Shown: one piece after another, positions 16,273 through 23,861 of the stretch
Position numbering within the stretch: the stretch's first letter is position 1
Layout of the letters: each line of letters starts with the position of its first letter
From: DALYJJ01 sp031969915
Lineage (GTDB): Bacteria > Acidobacteriota > Terriglobia > Bryobacterales > Bryobacteraceae
Assembly (NCBI GenBank): GCA_031969915.1
Contig: DALYJJ010000068.1
Span: forward strand, 1-31,600
Reading direction: 5' to 3'
Length of the DNA: 31,600 bases
Program-made: the position numbers and the translations under genes
Notes under the pieces: model-generated
Database searches by the model: none
The model's input: only the letters and a program-made list of their open reading frames with translations
Told to the model about the DNA's origin: nothing

Positions 16273-17142
16273 CGTTTCGGCGAAGGGCCACTCTTCGTCG
16301 ATCCATTGCCCGATCAGCCGGAACCCGGCCTGCTCGCCCAGCGCCCCGGCCTCTTCGCGGGTGAACTTGTGCGAACTCTCCGTCCAGATGGTTTCGCCGG
16401 CGCGGAACGACGCCCGAACGCCCGCGCCGGGGATCGTGACATGCTGAGCGATCTCCGACCGGAGGTGCATCTCCACCGCGGCATCGGTTGCGTTCCAGCG
16501 GGCCTCATGAGCCCAGCGGAGCAGATCGAAGTCCGCGCCCAGTTCCCGGTTCATGCGAAGGAGCACGTTCTTGTTGAAGGAGGCGGTGAGTCCCAGCGGA
16601 TCGTCGTAGGCGGGCAAAAGCCGCGCGGGGTCGCGCTGCAGATCGGTTCCGAGCAGCAGGTAGTCGCCAGGCAGAAGGCGGGCGGCGACATCCGAGAGAA
16701 AGGCCTGCGCCTCGCTTCGCGCGAAGTTTCCGATCGTCGAGCCCAAGAACAGAACCAGTGCGGGATGTTGCGTACGGGTTCGCGCCTGCGTGAGCCCGTC
16801 GAGATAGGTCGCTCGGATCGGATGCACGGGCACCGGCAGGTCCACCGGCGCCGGTCCGACGTCGATCGGATAGTAGGGTGCGTGAAGAGCCCCGAGGATC
16901 CGCTTCGTCTTCGACGCCGATCCGGCCCCCAGTTCGATCACAGCGTGCACCGGCGGCAATTCCGGAGCGAGTTTGTCGATCAGCCGTGCGTCCGCGCGAG
17001 TGAGTCCGTACTCCGGCAGCAGCGTGATCGCCTCAAACAGGAGTGCGCCGAGATCGTCGTAGAAGTACTTCGGCGGAAGGCTGCGCTGCCGTTGGCTGCA
17101 GAAGCCCGTCCGCACGTCAGAAGCGAATTCATCGCGAGTCAT
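16258..17142 (-). CDS. egtD: L-histidine N-alpha-methyltransferase EgtD
   Basis: A 294-residue SAM-dependent methyltransferase that trimethylates histidine to hercynine, the first step of ergothioneine synthesis. Visible family features: PPKYFYDDLGALLFEAIT at 23-40, LPEYGLTRADARL (42-54), the SAM-binding VIELGAGSASKTKRIL (69-84), LVLFLGSTIGNF and the late TESSHKFT segment. Mycobacterial enzymes have LPEYYPTR at the second motif, so the variation there is worth noting. The frame stays open upstream, but the ATG at 17142 was chosen because it overlaps the egtB stop (ATGA) and matches the family N-terminus. It ends convergently inside the last codons of the PPC gene. It is cytoplasmic. Confidence 0.93.
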   Translation of the reverse strand: MTRDEFASDVRTGFCSQRQRSLPPKYFYDDLGALLFEAITLLPEYGLTRADARLIDKLAPELPPVHAVIELGAGSASKTKRILGALHAPYYPIDVGPAPVDLPVPVHPIRATYLDGLTQARTRTQHPALVLFLGSTIGNFARSEAQAFLSDVAARLLPGDYLLLGTDLQRDPARLLPAYDDPLGLTASFNKNVLLRMNRELGADFDLLRWAHEARWNATDAAVEMHLRSEIAQHVTIPGAGVRASFRAGETIWTESSHKFTREEAGALGEQAGFRLIGQWIDEEWPFAETLFRL

Positions 17143-18284
17143 AGGGAAGCCACGCACCGGAAACCGGCGTACAGGTGAGGATAGTCGGGCCGAAACCAGT
17201 TGCGGAAGGACGGCCGGGCGAGTTGCGCGGCGGTGGCGGGCGAGGCGCCTTTCAGCACGTAGTGCGCGCCGTCGAAGAAATCGGCGGAGTAGCCGCGATA
17301 GAAGGGAAACGGCGTGAACCCCTCGAAGGGCGCGAAAAGCGTAGCGGTCCACTCCCAGCCGTTCCCGGTCAGTTGATGGCCCCGGCCCACGGGCTCGGGG
17401 TCCCAGCGGCGGAAGCCGAGGTTGGGTTCAGCATCCGGCGGGAGCGCGTCCACCGCGAGATGCCACTGCGCTTCGCTCGGCAGCGCCATCCCTCGCCAGG
17501 CGGCGTAGGCGGCAGCCTGTGTGTGGGTCACGTAGACGGGCCAATCGAGCGGCAACGCGATTTCCTCGAAGAGCGTCCGCAGCCGCCACTCGCCCTCTCG
17601 GCGCCGCCAGAAGTTCGGAGCGTCCGCGCCGGTCTCGCTCATGAACGCGAGCCACTGGCCGTTGGTCGTCTTGTGCGCGTCCATGGCGAACGCGGGGACC
17701 CGAACGCAGTGCGCGGCGAACTCATTGTCCCAGCCGAAGGCGCCGGAGTCCGGCTGGCCCAGGACGGCCTTTCCGGATTCCACTCGGATGAGCTCGTCAG
17801 TTGCCTCGGACGCCGTGGCCGGATGCTCTGCACGCTCGGCGCGCAGCTTCCAAAGTGGAAGGGCGTGCAGCAAGTACTGAAGAGTCTCAACGTGCATCAA
17901 GCGATGCTCGATAGCCACGTGCCGCAGTTGCGCGGGCGTTTCCTCCCACAATCGATCGACCGCTTCGCGTATCCGCGCGCCGTACTCCGCAATCGCGTTG
18001 AGAGCCGGCCAGTCCGAGGGCTGGTCGCACGGAAGCTGTCCCGGAGGCGGGTCGATCCCAAAGGCGAAGAGGCGGTCGAACGCCGGGTGAATCGGAGGCA
18101 GCCGGAAGTGGCCGGCCCCGATCAGGTTCCAGTCGAACGCTTCCAGGTGCCCGATGTAGAACACCAGCCGGTGTCGCTCCCCGATGGAGCGGTCGTACAG
18201 AGCGTCCTCGCTCACCCGCTCGAACAGCCGCTCGGCGCGGCGGCGCGCATCGCGCAATGAATCGAGTGACGGCGCGGTCACCAT
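17139..18284 (-). CDS. egtB: Hercynine oxygenase/sulfoxide synthase EgtB
   Basis: A 381-residue non-heme iron enzyme that joins hercynine to a sulfur donor with O2, making a sulfoxide on the way to ergothioneine. The N-terminal DinB-like half carries the iron ligands: H46 (YIGHLEAFDW) and the HRLMHVE motif (H127, H131, E133). The C-terminal half (about 175-381) is an FGE-sulfatase/C-type-lectin fold with NGQWLAF, LPSEAQWHLA, GNGWEWT and FRNWFRPDYPHLYAGFRC, all typical. Neither an EgtA nor an EgtC gene is in the window, which fits EgtB types that use cysteine directly, as reported for the acidobacterial Chloracidobacterium enzyme; the substrate choice is inference. It starts 6 bases after osmC and overlaps egtD by 4 bases. 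Confidence 0.94.
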   Translation of the reverse strand: MVTAPSLDSLRDARRRAERLFERVSEDALYDRSIGERHRLVFYIGHLEAFDWNLIGAGHFRLPPIHPAFDRLFAFGIDPPPGQLPCDQPSDWPALNAIAEYGARIREAVDRLWEETPAQLRHVAIEHRLMHVETLQYLLHALPLWKLRAERAEHPATASEATDELIRVESGKAVLGQPDSGAFGWDNEFAAHCVRVPAFAMDAHKTTNGQWLAFMSETGADAPNFWRRREGEWRLRTLFEEIALPLDWPVYVTHTQAAAYAAWRGMALPSEAQWHLAVDALPPDAEPNLGFRRWDPEPVGRGHQLTGNGWEWTATLFAPFEGFTPFPFYRGYSADFFDGAHYVLKGASPATAAQLARPSFRNWFRPDYPHLYAGFRCVASL

Positions 18285-18290
18285 TCCACT

Positions 18291-18701
18291 CTACGCGAGC
18301 CGCGCATCAAGCGAGATGGCCGCGTTGAGCACCTTCGACACCGGGCAGTTCGCTTTCGCCTGTTGCGCGGCGGCTTCGAACTTCGCCGGGTCCGCGCCAG
18401 GGATCTTCGCGACCAGCGTCAGGTGGCTGGCGGTGATGGCGAGGTTCTCCATGGTGATCTCGGCCTTGACATCCAGGCTCTCCGCGGTCATGCCCTCATC
18501 GCCCAGCATCTTCGACAACGCCATCGCGAAGCAGCCCGCGTGGGCCGCCGCGATGAGTTCCTCGGGATTCGTCCCCTGGCCCTGTTCAAAACGCGTGTGG
18601 AAGGAGTAGTTGGTTCCGTTCAGAACGCCGCTGGCGGTGGTCAGCGCGCCCTTGCCGTCCTTCAATCCGCCTTCCCAGTGTGCAGTCGCCGTTCGCTTCA
18701 T
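18291..18701 (-). CDS. osmC: OsmC-type organic hydroperoxide peroxidase
   Basis: A 136-residue OsmC/Ohr family protein, close to the usual 135-145. The two redox cysteines are C57 (AAAHAGCFAMALS) and C119 (KANCPVSKVL), with the supporting Arg37 and the Glu47/Glu48 pair (GTNPEELI). The protein reduces organic hydroperoxides using a dithiol partner. The spacing and motif text favour OsmC over Ohr. The frame is open 43 codons further upstream, but MKRTATAHWEGG at 18701 matches the family N-terminus, and the longer form would overlap glgP. It is first in the minus-strand group osmC-egtB-egtD and divergent from glgP across 61 bases. Confidence 0.93.
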   Translation of the reverse strand: MKRTATAHWEGGLKDGKGALTTASGVLNGTNYSFHTRFEQGQGTNPEELIAAAHAGCFAMALSKMLGDEGMTAESLDVKAEITMENLAITASHLTLVAKIPGADPAKFEAAAQQAKANCPVSKVLNAAISLDARLA

Positions 18702-18750
18702 ACCGGCTTGGATGCACATCCGGACATCGAAGTCGCATATCATACGCGGT

Positions 18751-18755
18751 GGAGG
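18751..18755 (+). promoter_or_regulatory. GGAGG ribosome binding site for glgP
   Basis: GGAGG lies 7 bases before the ATG at 18763 and decides that start over the long open extension to 18610, which would run into the divergent osmC gene. Confidence 0.75.
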
Positions 18756-18762
18756 CGGACAC

Positions 18763-21348
18763 ATGAAGCCTGTTCGTGTCTTTGCTGTTACACCCGCCCT
18801 TCCCCCCGCTCTCGAGCCGCTTCGTTCCATTGCGTTGAATCTCCGCTGGGCCTGGACTCCCGAAGCCGTGGAGTTGTTCCGGCGCCTCGATCGCGATCTT
18901 TGGGAGGAGACCTATCATAATCCGGTCAAGCTGCTTGGCTCCGTCAGCCAGGCCCGTTTGCAGGAGGCCGCGCGCGACCCCGCGTTTCTCGCACATGTAG
19001 CCCGCGCTGCGGAGGACCTGCGCGCCAGTCTCAACGCCGGCGACACCTGGTATGCGCGCAGCTATGCGGGCGCGGGCCCAAATATCGCCTACTTCTCGGC
19101 CGAGTTCGGCATCACCGAGTGCCTCTCGATTTTCGCGGGCGGCCTGGGCATGCTCGCGGGCGACCATCTGAAGTCGGCAAGCGATCTCGGCTTGCCGCTC
19201 CGGGGTGTCGGTCTGCTCTACCAGCAAGGGTACTTTCGCCAGTACCTGAATCAATCGGGCTGGCAGGAGGAACGGTACGAGAACAACGACTTCTACAACT
19301 TCCCCGTCTCGCCCTGCCGCGACAGCGCGGGCGCGCCCCTCACGGTGGCTGTGCCCATGGCCGGCCATGAGGTCCTCGCGCAGGTTTGGAAAGCCCAGGT
19401 GGGACGCGTTCCGCTCTACCTGCTGGACACCAACTTCGCCGGGAACGAGCGGTCCGAGGATCGAGATATAACCGACCAGTTATATGGTGGCGACCTGGAG
19501 ATGCGGCTTCGCCAGGAGATCCTGCTCGGGATCGGCGGCTACCGGGCGCTGACCGCCGCCGGCGAAGACGTGCATGTGTTTCACATGAATGAGGGCCACT
19601 CCGCGTTTCTCGCCCTGGAGCACGCGCGCGCACTGATGCGCCGGCACGGGCTTTCGTTCGCCGAAGCGCGCAGCCTGGCCTCGGCGGGCCTGATCTTCAC
19701 CACGCACACTCCGGTGGAAGCGGGGCACGACTACTTCCCCTCAGACCTGATGCACCGCTACTTCGCCGCCTATGCCCACGAGATGGGGGTCTCCTGGGAC
19801 GAGTTCATGGGACTCGGCCGCAAGAACCCCTCCGATCACGGCGAACGCTTCTGCATGACCGTGCTCGCGCTGCGCATGGCGGCCGCGAGCAACGGAGTGA
19901 GCCGCCTGCATGGCGAGGTCAGCCGCAAGATGTGGGCGCCGCTCTGGCCGGCCCTGCCCGAGGACGAAGCTCCGATCGGGCACGTCACCAACGGCGTGCA
20001 CTTTCAATCGTGGCTGTCGCTGGAGATGAACCAGTTGTACGACCGCTACCTCGGCCCCAAGTGGCGCGAAGAGCCGGGCGACTGCGACGTCTGGAAGGTG
20101 GCCGAACGGATTCCCGGCGAAGAACTGTGGCGCACCCACGAACGGCGGCGGCAGCGCCTGATCGCGTACTCGCGAAAGCGCCTGCAGGAGCAGTTGAAGC
20201 GGCGGGGAGCGCCGCCCTCGGACATCGCCGCCGCCGAGGAGGCCCTCGATTCCGAGGCCCTCACCATCGGCTTCGCGCGCCGCTTCGCCACCTACAAGCG
20301 AGCCACGCTGTTGCTGAAGGACCCTGACCGCCTGGCGCGGATCGTGAACGACGAGAAGCGGCCCGTGCAGTTCATCTTTGCCGGGAAGGCCCACCCGCGC
20401 GACGCGGAGGGCAAGGAGTTCATCCGGCGGATCGTGGCCACCGCGCGGCGCCCCGAGTTCCGCCGCCGCATCGTGTTCCTGGAGGACTACGACATCGCGG
20501 TGACGCGCACCATGGTGCAGGGCTGCGACGTGTGGCTTAACAATCCCCTGCGCCCCCTGGAGGCGAGCGGCACCAGCGGCATGAAAGCGGCCGCGAACGC
20601 CTGTCTCAACTTGAGCACCCTCGACGGCTGGTGGGACGAGGCCTGGCGCGAGCGGGCCGGCGGCGAGGCGCTCATCGGCTGGGCCATCGGCCACGGTGAG
20701 CGCTTCGACGACGCCGAGTATCAGGACAAGGTCGAAGCAGAAGCGCTCTACGATCTACTGGAGCGTGACGTGGCGCCCGTCTTCTACGATCGCGACTCCA
20801 ACCGCATCCCGCGCCGATGGATCGCGCGGATGAAGAGTTGCGTCGCCAATCTCTGCTGCTTCTTCAACACGCACCGCATGGTGAAGGAGTACTGCGAACG
20901 GTTCTATCTGCCCGCCTACGCGCGTCAGGACGAACTGACCGCCGGGGGAGCGGAACGCGCGCGCAGCCTGGGCGCCTGGATGCACCGCGTTCGCGAGGCG
21001 TGGCCCGCCGTGGCCGTGCTGACCGTGGACGGAGGACTGCCGCCCACCATCGCTGTGAACACCAGGCTCGCGATCCAGGCGCGCGTGAAGCTGGGGCCGC
21101 TGTCGCCCGGCGACGTGGCCGTGGAGGTCTATCTAGGGCACCTCCGCGCGGACGGTTCCTTCGAGAAACCGATCGCCCTGCCCATGGACGCCATCGCGCA
21201 AACCGGAGAAGGCGAGTACCTGTTCGAAGCGCGCTCGGTCGAGTGCTCCGGAAGCGGACTGCACGGGCTCACCGTGCGCGTGCTGCCCTATCATCCGGAC
21301 CTGGTCCAGCCCTTCGTGCCCGGTCTGATTACTTGGGCGCCGGTGTAG
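18763..21348 (+). CDS. glgP: Alpha-glucan (glycogen) phosphorylase, GT35
   Basis: An 861-residue alpha-glucan phosphorylase that releases glucose-1-phosphate from glycogen or maltodextrin. The N-terminal 110 residues are the DUF3417 domain found on this bacterial subtype (SIALNLRWAWTPEAVELF, HNPVKLLG). The catalytic part shows AYFSAEFGITECLSIFAGG, GDHLKSASDLGLPL, HMNEGHSAFLALE, FTTHTPVEAGHD, GHVTNGVH, and the PLP site EASGTSGMKAAAN with the probable PLP lysine at K608. The C-terminal 100 residues form the extra beta domain of the subtype. It is cytoplasmic. It stands alone on the plus strand, and its end overlaps the convergent M23 peptidase gene by 20 bases. Confidence 0.95.
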   Translation: MKPVRVFAVTPALPPALEPLRSIALNLRWAWTPEAVELFRRLDRDLWEETYHNPVKLLGSVSQARLQEAARDPAFLAHVARAAEDLRASLNAGDTWYARSYAGAGPNIAYFSAEFGITECLSIFAGGLGMLAGDHLKSASDLGLPLRGVGLLYQQGYFRQYLNQSGWQEERYENNDFYNFPVSPCRDSAGAPLTVAVPMAGHEVLAQVWKAQVGRVPLYLLDTNFAGNERSEDRDITDQLYGGDLEMRLRQEILLGIGGYRALTAAGEDVHVFHMNEGHSAFLALEHARALMRRHGLSFAEARSLASAGLIFTTHTPVEAGHDYFPSDLMHRYFAAYAHEMGVSWDEFMGLGRKNPSDHGERFCMTVLALRMAAASNGVSRLHGEVSRKMWAPLWPALPEDEAPIGHVTNGVHFQSWLSLEMNQLYDRYLGPKWREEPGDCDVWKVAERIPGEELWRTHERRRQRLIAYSRKRLQEQLKRRGAPPSDIAAAEEALDSEALTIGFARRFATYKRATLLLKDPDRLARIVNDEKRPVQFIFAGKAHPRDAEGKEFIRRIVATARRPEFRRRIVFLEDYDIAVTRTMVQGCDVWLNNPLRPLEASGTSGMKAAANACLNLSTLDGWWDEAWRERAGGEALIGWAIGHGERFDDAEYQDKVEAEALYDLLERDVAPVFYDRDSNRIPRRWIARMKSCVANLCCFFNTHRMVKEYCERFYLPAYARQDELTAGGAERARSLGAWMHRVREAWPAVAVLTVDGGLPPTIAVNTRLAIQARVKLGPLSPGDVAVEVYLGHLRADGSFEKPIALPMDAIAQTGEGEYLFEARSVECSGSGLHGLTVRVLPYHPDLVQPFVPGLITWAPV

Positions 21349-22651
21349 CTGCGGAGATCTTGCTCAGGATCCGGTCTTGAATCCAGTGGCCGTCCCACCA
21401 CTCCACCGGATTCACCTGGACGCCGTCCACCTGCATGCTGAAGTGCAGGTGGTCGCCGCCGGCGAGACCGGTCGCGCCGCTGCGGCCCAGCGTCTGCCCC
21501 TTCTTCACGGCCTCGCCGGGCTTCACTTCGATCTTGCTCAGATGAGCGTAGATCGATTGCAGCCCGTAACCGTGATCCACTACGACGCAGTTGCCGTAGA
21601 TGCCCAGGTACTCGGCAAGCACCACCTTGCCGCTGTTCGATGCGGCGACCCCGACGTTCGCGGTGACCGAGAGATCGAAGCCCAGGTGTGTCTGCTCGTC
21701 GATCTTCTTCCCTTGATAGAGGTATGAGCGGATATCGGCGAACTGCGATTCCACCTTCGAGTTGGAAAGCTGAACGAACGGCCCGTCCCAGAGAAAACGC
21801 GGCTCGGTCTTACTCCGCAGGCCGGCGAGGGTCTCGTTGTTTCGGCGTCGCAGTTCGCCGTTGATCTTCAGGAAGCGCGCGACGCGATCGCCCGATCCGC
21901 CCGCGTCGATTTCGTTGGTCACCTTGTCGAGGAAGGAGTCGGGCAGCTCCAGGTCGCGCCGGCGGAAGTTCTTCGGGAACACCTTGTGCCAGAACCGGGC
22001 CTGCGCTTCCGCGCCCGCGGGGTTCCGGGCGTAGACCACGGGCACCGTCCCGGGCGGCGTGTCCCAAGGATACGCGAAGAGCGAGAACCGGCGGTTTTCG
22101 TCCGAGCCCAACGGGAAGCTGCGGAAGGTGTACTTGCCGACACGCACGCCCGCCTCCGTCCAGTAGCCCGAGACCGTGAACGTCACCAACTCGCTGCCGC
22201 CCTGGTTGATGTAATGCTGTTCTCCATCGGCGGCCACCGACGGCGGACGCGTGATCACCTGCACCTCGATGGCGGCCTCATGAGTGCGGGCGAGCAGATC
22301 GTTCGAGCGCGCCGCGACGATCAGCCGCGCCTTGCCGTCCTTGAGCGCGGGCGCTTGCTTCTTGCCGGCCCGGAAGCTCACCTCCGCCGGCGGATCGTTG
22401 CGCCACCAGAAGAAGAAGCGGCTGGCGCCGTCCATCTCCTGTTCGAAGACCTTGTGCCGCACGCCATCCTGTTCCACGAAGGCGGCGGCGCCGCGCACGC
22501 CGTGGCGGTTCGCCAGTTGCGCCGCCAGCGGAGTGTCAAGACCGATCGCCGTTACCGGCCGGATCTTGATCTCCGTGGCGCCCGAGAGAAAGACCAGCAC
22601 GGCGCCGGCGAGTACCACGGCCAGGAGAATGAGAACCGCTGCGATGCGCAT
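21329..22651 (-). CDS. Membrane-anchored M23 (LytM) peptidase
   Basis: A 440-residue protein with one N-terminal membrane segment (MRIAAVLILLAVVLAGAVLVFLSG). A long beta-rich extracytoplasmic region (about 30-290) follows and ends with a charged helix. The LytM/M23 peptidase domain lies at about 295-435. The zinc ligands are visible: H322 and D326 (THLGFDL) and H403 in HLHF (401-404), with H370 (YAHLS) as the usual second active-site His. It should cut peptide cross-links in peptidoglycan, and all catalytic residues are present. It is the last gene of the seven-gene minus-strand run that begins with mqnP, starting 6 bases after the VOC gene. Confidence 0.92.
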   Translation of the reverse strand: MRIAAVLILLAVVLAGAVLVFLSGATEIKIRPVTAIGLDTPLAAQLANRHGVRGAAAFVEQDGVRHKVFEQEMDGASRFFFWWRNDPPAEVSFRAGKKQAPALKDGKARLIVAARSNDLLARTHEAAIEVQVITRPPSVAADGEQHYINQGGSELVTFTVSGYWTEAGVRVGKYTFRSFPLGSDENRRFSLFAYPWDTPPGTVPVVYARNPAGAEAQARFWHKVFPKNFRRRDLELPDSFLDKVTNEIDAGGSGDRVARFLKINGELRRRNNETLAGLRSKTEPRFLWDGPFVQLSNSKVESQFADIRSYLYQGKKIDEQTHLGFDLSVTANVGVAASNSGKVVLAEYLGIYGNCVVVDHGYGLQSIYAHLSKIEVKPGEAVKKGQTLGRSGATGLAGGDHLHFSMQVDGVQVNPVEWWDGHWIQDRILSKISAATPAPK

Positions 22652-22657
22652 GAACTC

Positions 22658-23008
22658 TTAGGGTAACGGTTCTGAGCCGAAGCGAAGCACGTTGCCGTCC
22701 GGGTCTTCCACGTGGATCTCAAGCGCCCACGGAAAGTTCGTCGGGGGCATGCGGATGGGAACGCCCTTCGCGAGCAATTCCCCATGGAGGCGCGCCGCGT
22801 CGTCGACGCCCACGTAGACCCAGGCAGCGCCCCGCCCCTGATCCCCGCGGCACAGGTAGAGACCCGCGCCGTCGCGCCGGACATTGGTGAAGTCGTCGTC
22901 GCCCCATTCGGCCTCCTCGAAGCCGAGTTGATCGATGTAGAAGCGCCGTGCCGCGGCCATGTCTTCCACGCGAAGAATGGGAGTGCTGTGTTCCATGTGC
23001 ACTCTCAT
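22658..23008 (-). CDS. VOC-superfamily (glyoxalase/bleomycin resistance-like) protein
   Basis: A 116-residue one-module VOC protein. The two beta-alpha-beta-beta-beta repeats are visible: STPILRVEDMAAARRFYIDQLGF at the start, GAAWVYVGVDDAARLHGELL in the middle, and the closing EIHVEDPDGNVLRFGSE. Metal ligands cannot be assigned confidently (H7 is missing from the usual place; E97-type Glu near the end is present). The function within the fold is unknown: glyoxalase, dioxygenase or binding protein. The ATG at 23008 overlaps the stop of the AhpD-like gene (ATGA); a second in-frame ATG at 22996 matches the usual VOC start equally well. Confidence 0.88.
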   Translation of the reverse strand: MRVHMEHSTPILRVEDMAAARRFYIDQLGFEEAEWGDDDFTNVRRDGAGLYLCRGDQGRGAAWVYVGVDDAARLHGELLAKGVPIRMPPTNFPWALEIHVEDPDGNVLRFGSEPLP

Positions 23009-23400
23009 GTGCGAAACCTCTCGTCGATCTCCACCTGGTAGCCGATGGCGAGGCGGTTGGTCTGGTTCGCCAGGCCGATCACGGCCATGAGTTCGGCGAA
23101 CATCTCAGGCGTCAGTCCGGCCTTCCGCGCCGATGCGGTGTGCGACGCGGTGCAGTAGCCGCACCCCGTGGTGACGCTGACCGCGATGTAGATCATCTCC
23201 TTGGTGAGCGGGTCGAGCGTCCCGGGGCCCATCACCTGTTTCACCTGCTCCCAGGTGCGGCGCAGCAGCGCGGGGTCGTGCGCCAGCGCCCTCCAGATGT
23301 TGTTGATGAAATCCGTCTTGCGCGTGGCCTTGATGTCCTCGAAGACGGCCTTCACTTCGGGGCTGGCCTGTTCGGGATCGATGAGACCGTGAGTCGCCAT
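23005..23400 (-). CDS. AhpD-like/carboxymuconolactone decarboxylase-family protein
   Basis: A 131-residue all-helical protein of the AhpD/CMD family. The redox motif is C80-G-Y-C83 followed by H87 (TGCGYCTASH), preceded by E68 (LTKEMI). This is the proton-relay and dithiol set of AhpD-type peroxidase partners. A role in thiol-based peroxide defence is likely but the partner is not adjacent. The frame stays open far upstream to about 24060, but the ATG at 23400 was chosen because the phosphoesterase gene ends at 23409 and family members start here. It overlaps the VOC start by 4 bases. Confidence 0.9.
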   Translation of the reverse strand: MATHGLIDPEQASPEVKAVFEDIKATRKTDFINNIWRALAHDPALLRRTWEQVKQVMGPGTLDPLTKEMIYIAVSVTTGCGYCTASHTASARKAGLTPEMFAELMAVIGLANQTNRLAIGYQVEIDERFRT

Positions 23401-23408
23401 GGAGGCGA

Positions 23409-23861
23409 TTATGGCAGCAACGCGATGATCTCGGCGCGAGGGCGCTCGCCCCCCCGCAACGTCAGCAAGGCGAGGGTCACCGGGAGCTTGAATCGCCTCG
23501 GGCCGGCGCTCCCGGGATTCAGAAACAGCACGCCGCCCTGTTCGTCCAGGCGCGGCTGATGCGTGTGGCCGGTGACCACGACTTCGGCGCCCGCCGCGAG
23601 GGGCGCGCCCAGGTCGCCGTGCGCCATCGCGATCGGGCAGCCTTCGAGGATTAGCCGCGCTTCGCGAGGCAGCCGGCGAGCCCACTCGCCCTCGTCGACG
23701 TTGCCGCTCACCGCGGTGACGGGCGCAATCTCCGCCAATGCATCGAGCACCGAGGGGTGGCCGATGTCGCCCGCGTGCAGTATGTGCGCAACGCCGCCCA
23801 GCGCCGCGATCGCCTCCGAGCGAAGGAGGGAGTGTGTGTCGGAGATGACGCCGACCGTCAC
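23409..23861 (-). CDS. YfcE/MJ0936-type metallophosphoesterase
   Basis: A 150-residue calcineurin-like phosphoesterase of the small YfcE/MJ0936 type. The metal-site motifs are all present: D8 and H10 (ISDTH), D32 (HAGDIG), N54 (SGNVD), H81 (AHGD), H99 and H101 (GHTHQP), then the closing NPGS. Such enzymes are phosphodiesterases in vitro; the natural substrate is unknown. The GTG at 23861 is chosen over in-frame upstream codons because it overlaps the stop of the preceding gene (GTGA) and places the first beta strand at residue 3. It is cytoplasmic and the fourth gene in the run. Confidence 0.92.
   Translation of the reverse strand: MTVGVISDTHSLLRSEAIAALGGVAHILHAGDIGHPSVLDALAEIAPVTAVSGNVDEGEWARRLPREARLILEGCPIAMAHGDLGAPLAAGAEVVVTGHTHQPRLDEQGGVLFLNPGSAGPRRFKLPVTLALLTLRGGERPRAEIIALLP

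Noticed and set aside
17143..17352. 70-residue N-terminal extension of EgtD
   Set aside because: It overlaps egtB, is Arg-rich without family similarity, and the ATG at 17142 matches the family start and the 4-base coupling.
18708..18743. TTGGAT and TATCAT as a glgP promoter
   Set aside because: The hexamers are 24 bases apart, too far for a sigma70 promoter.
18702..18830. 43-residue N-terminal extension of OsmC
   Set aside because: It would overlap the start of glgP on the other strand and has no match to the family N-terminus.
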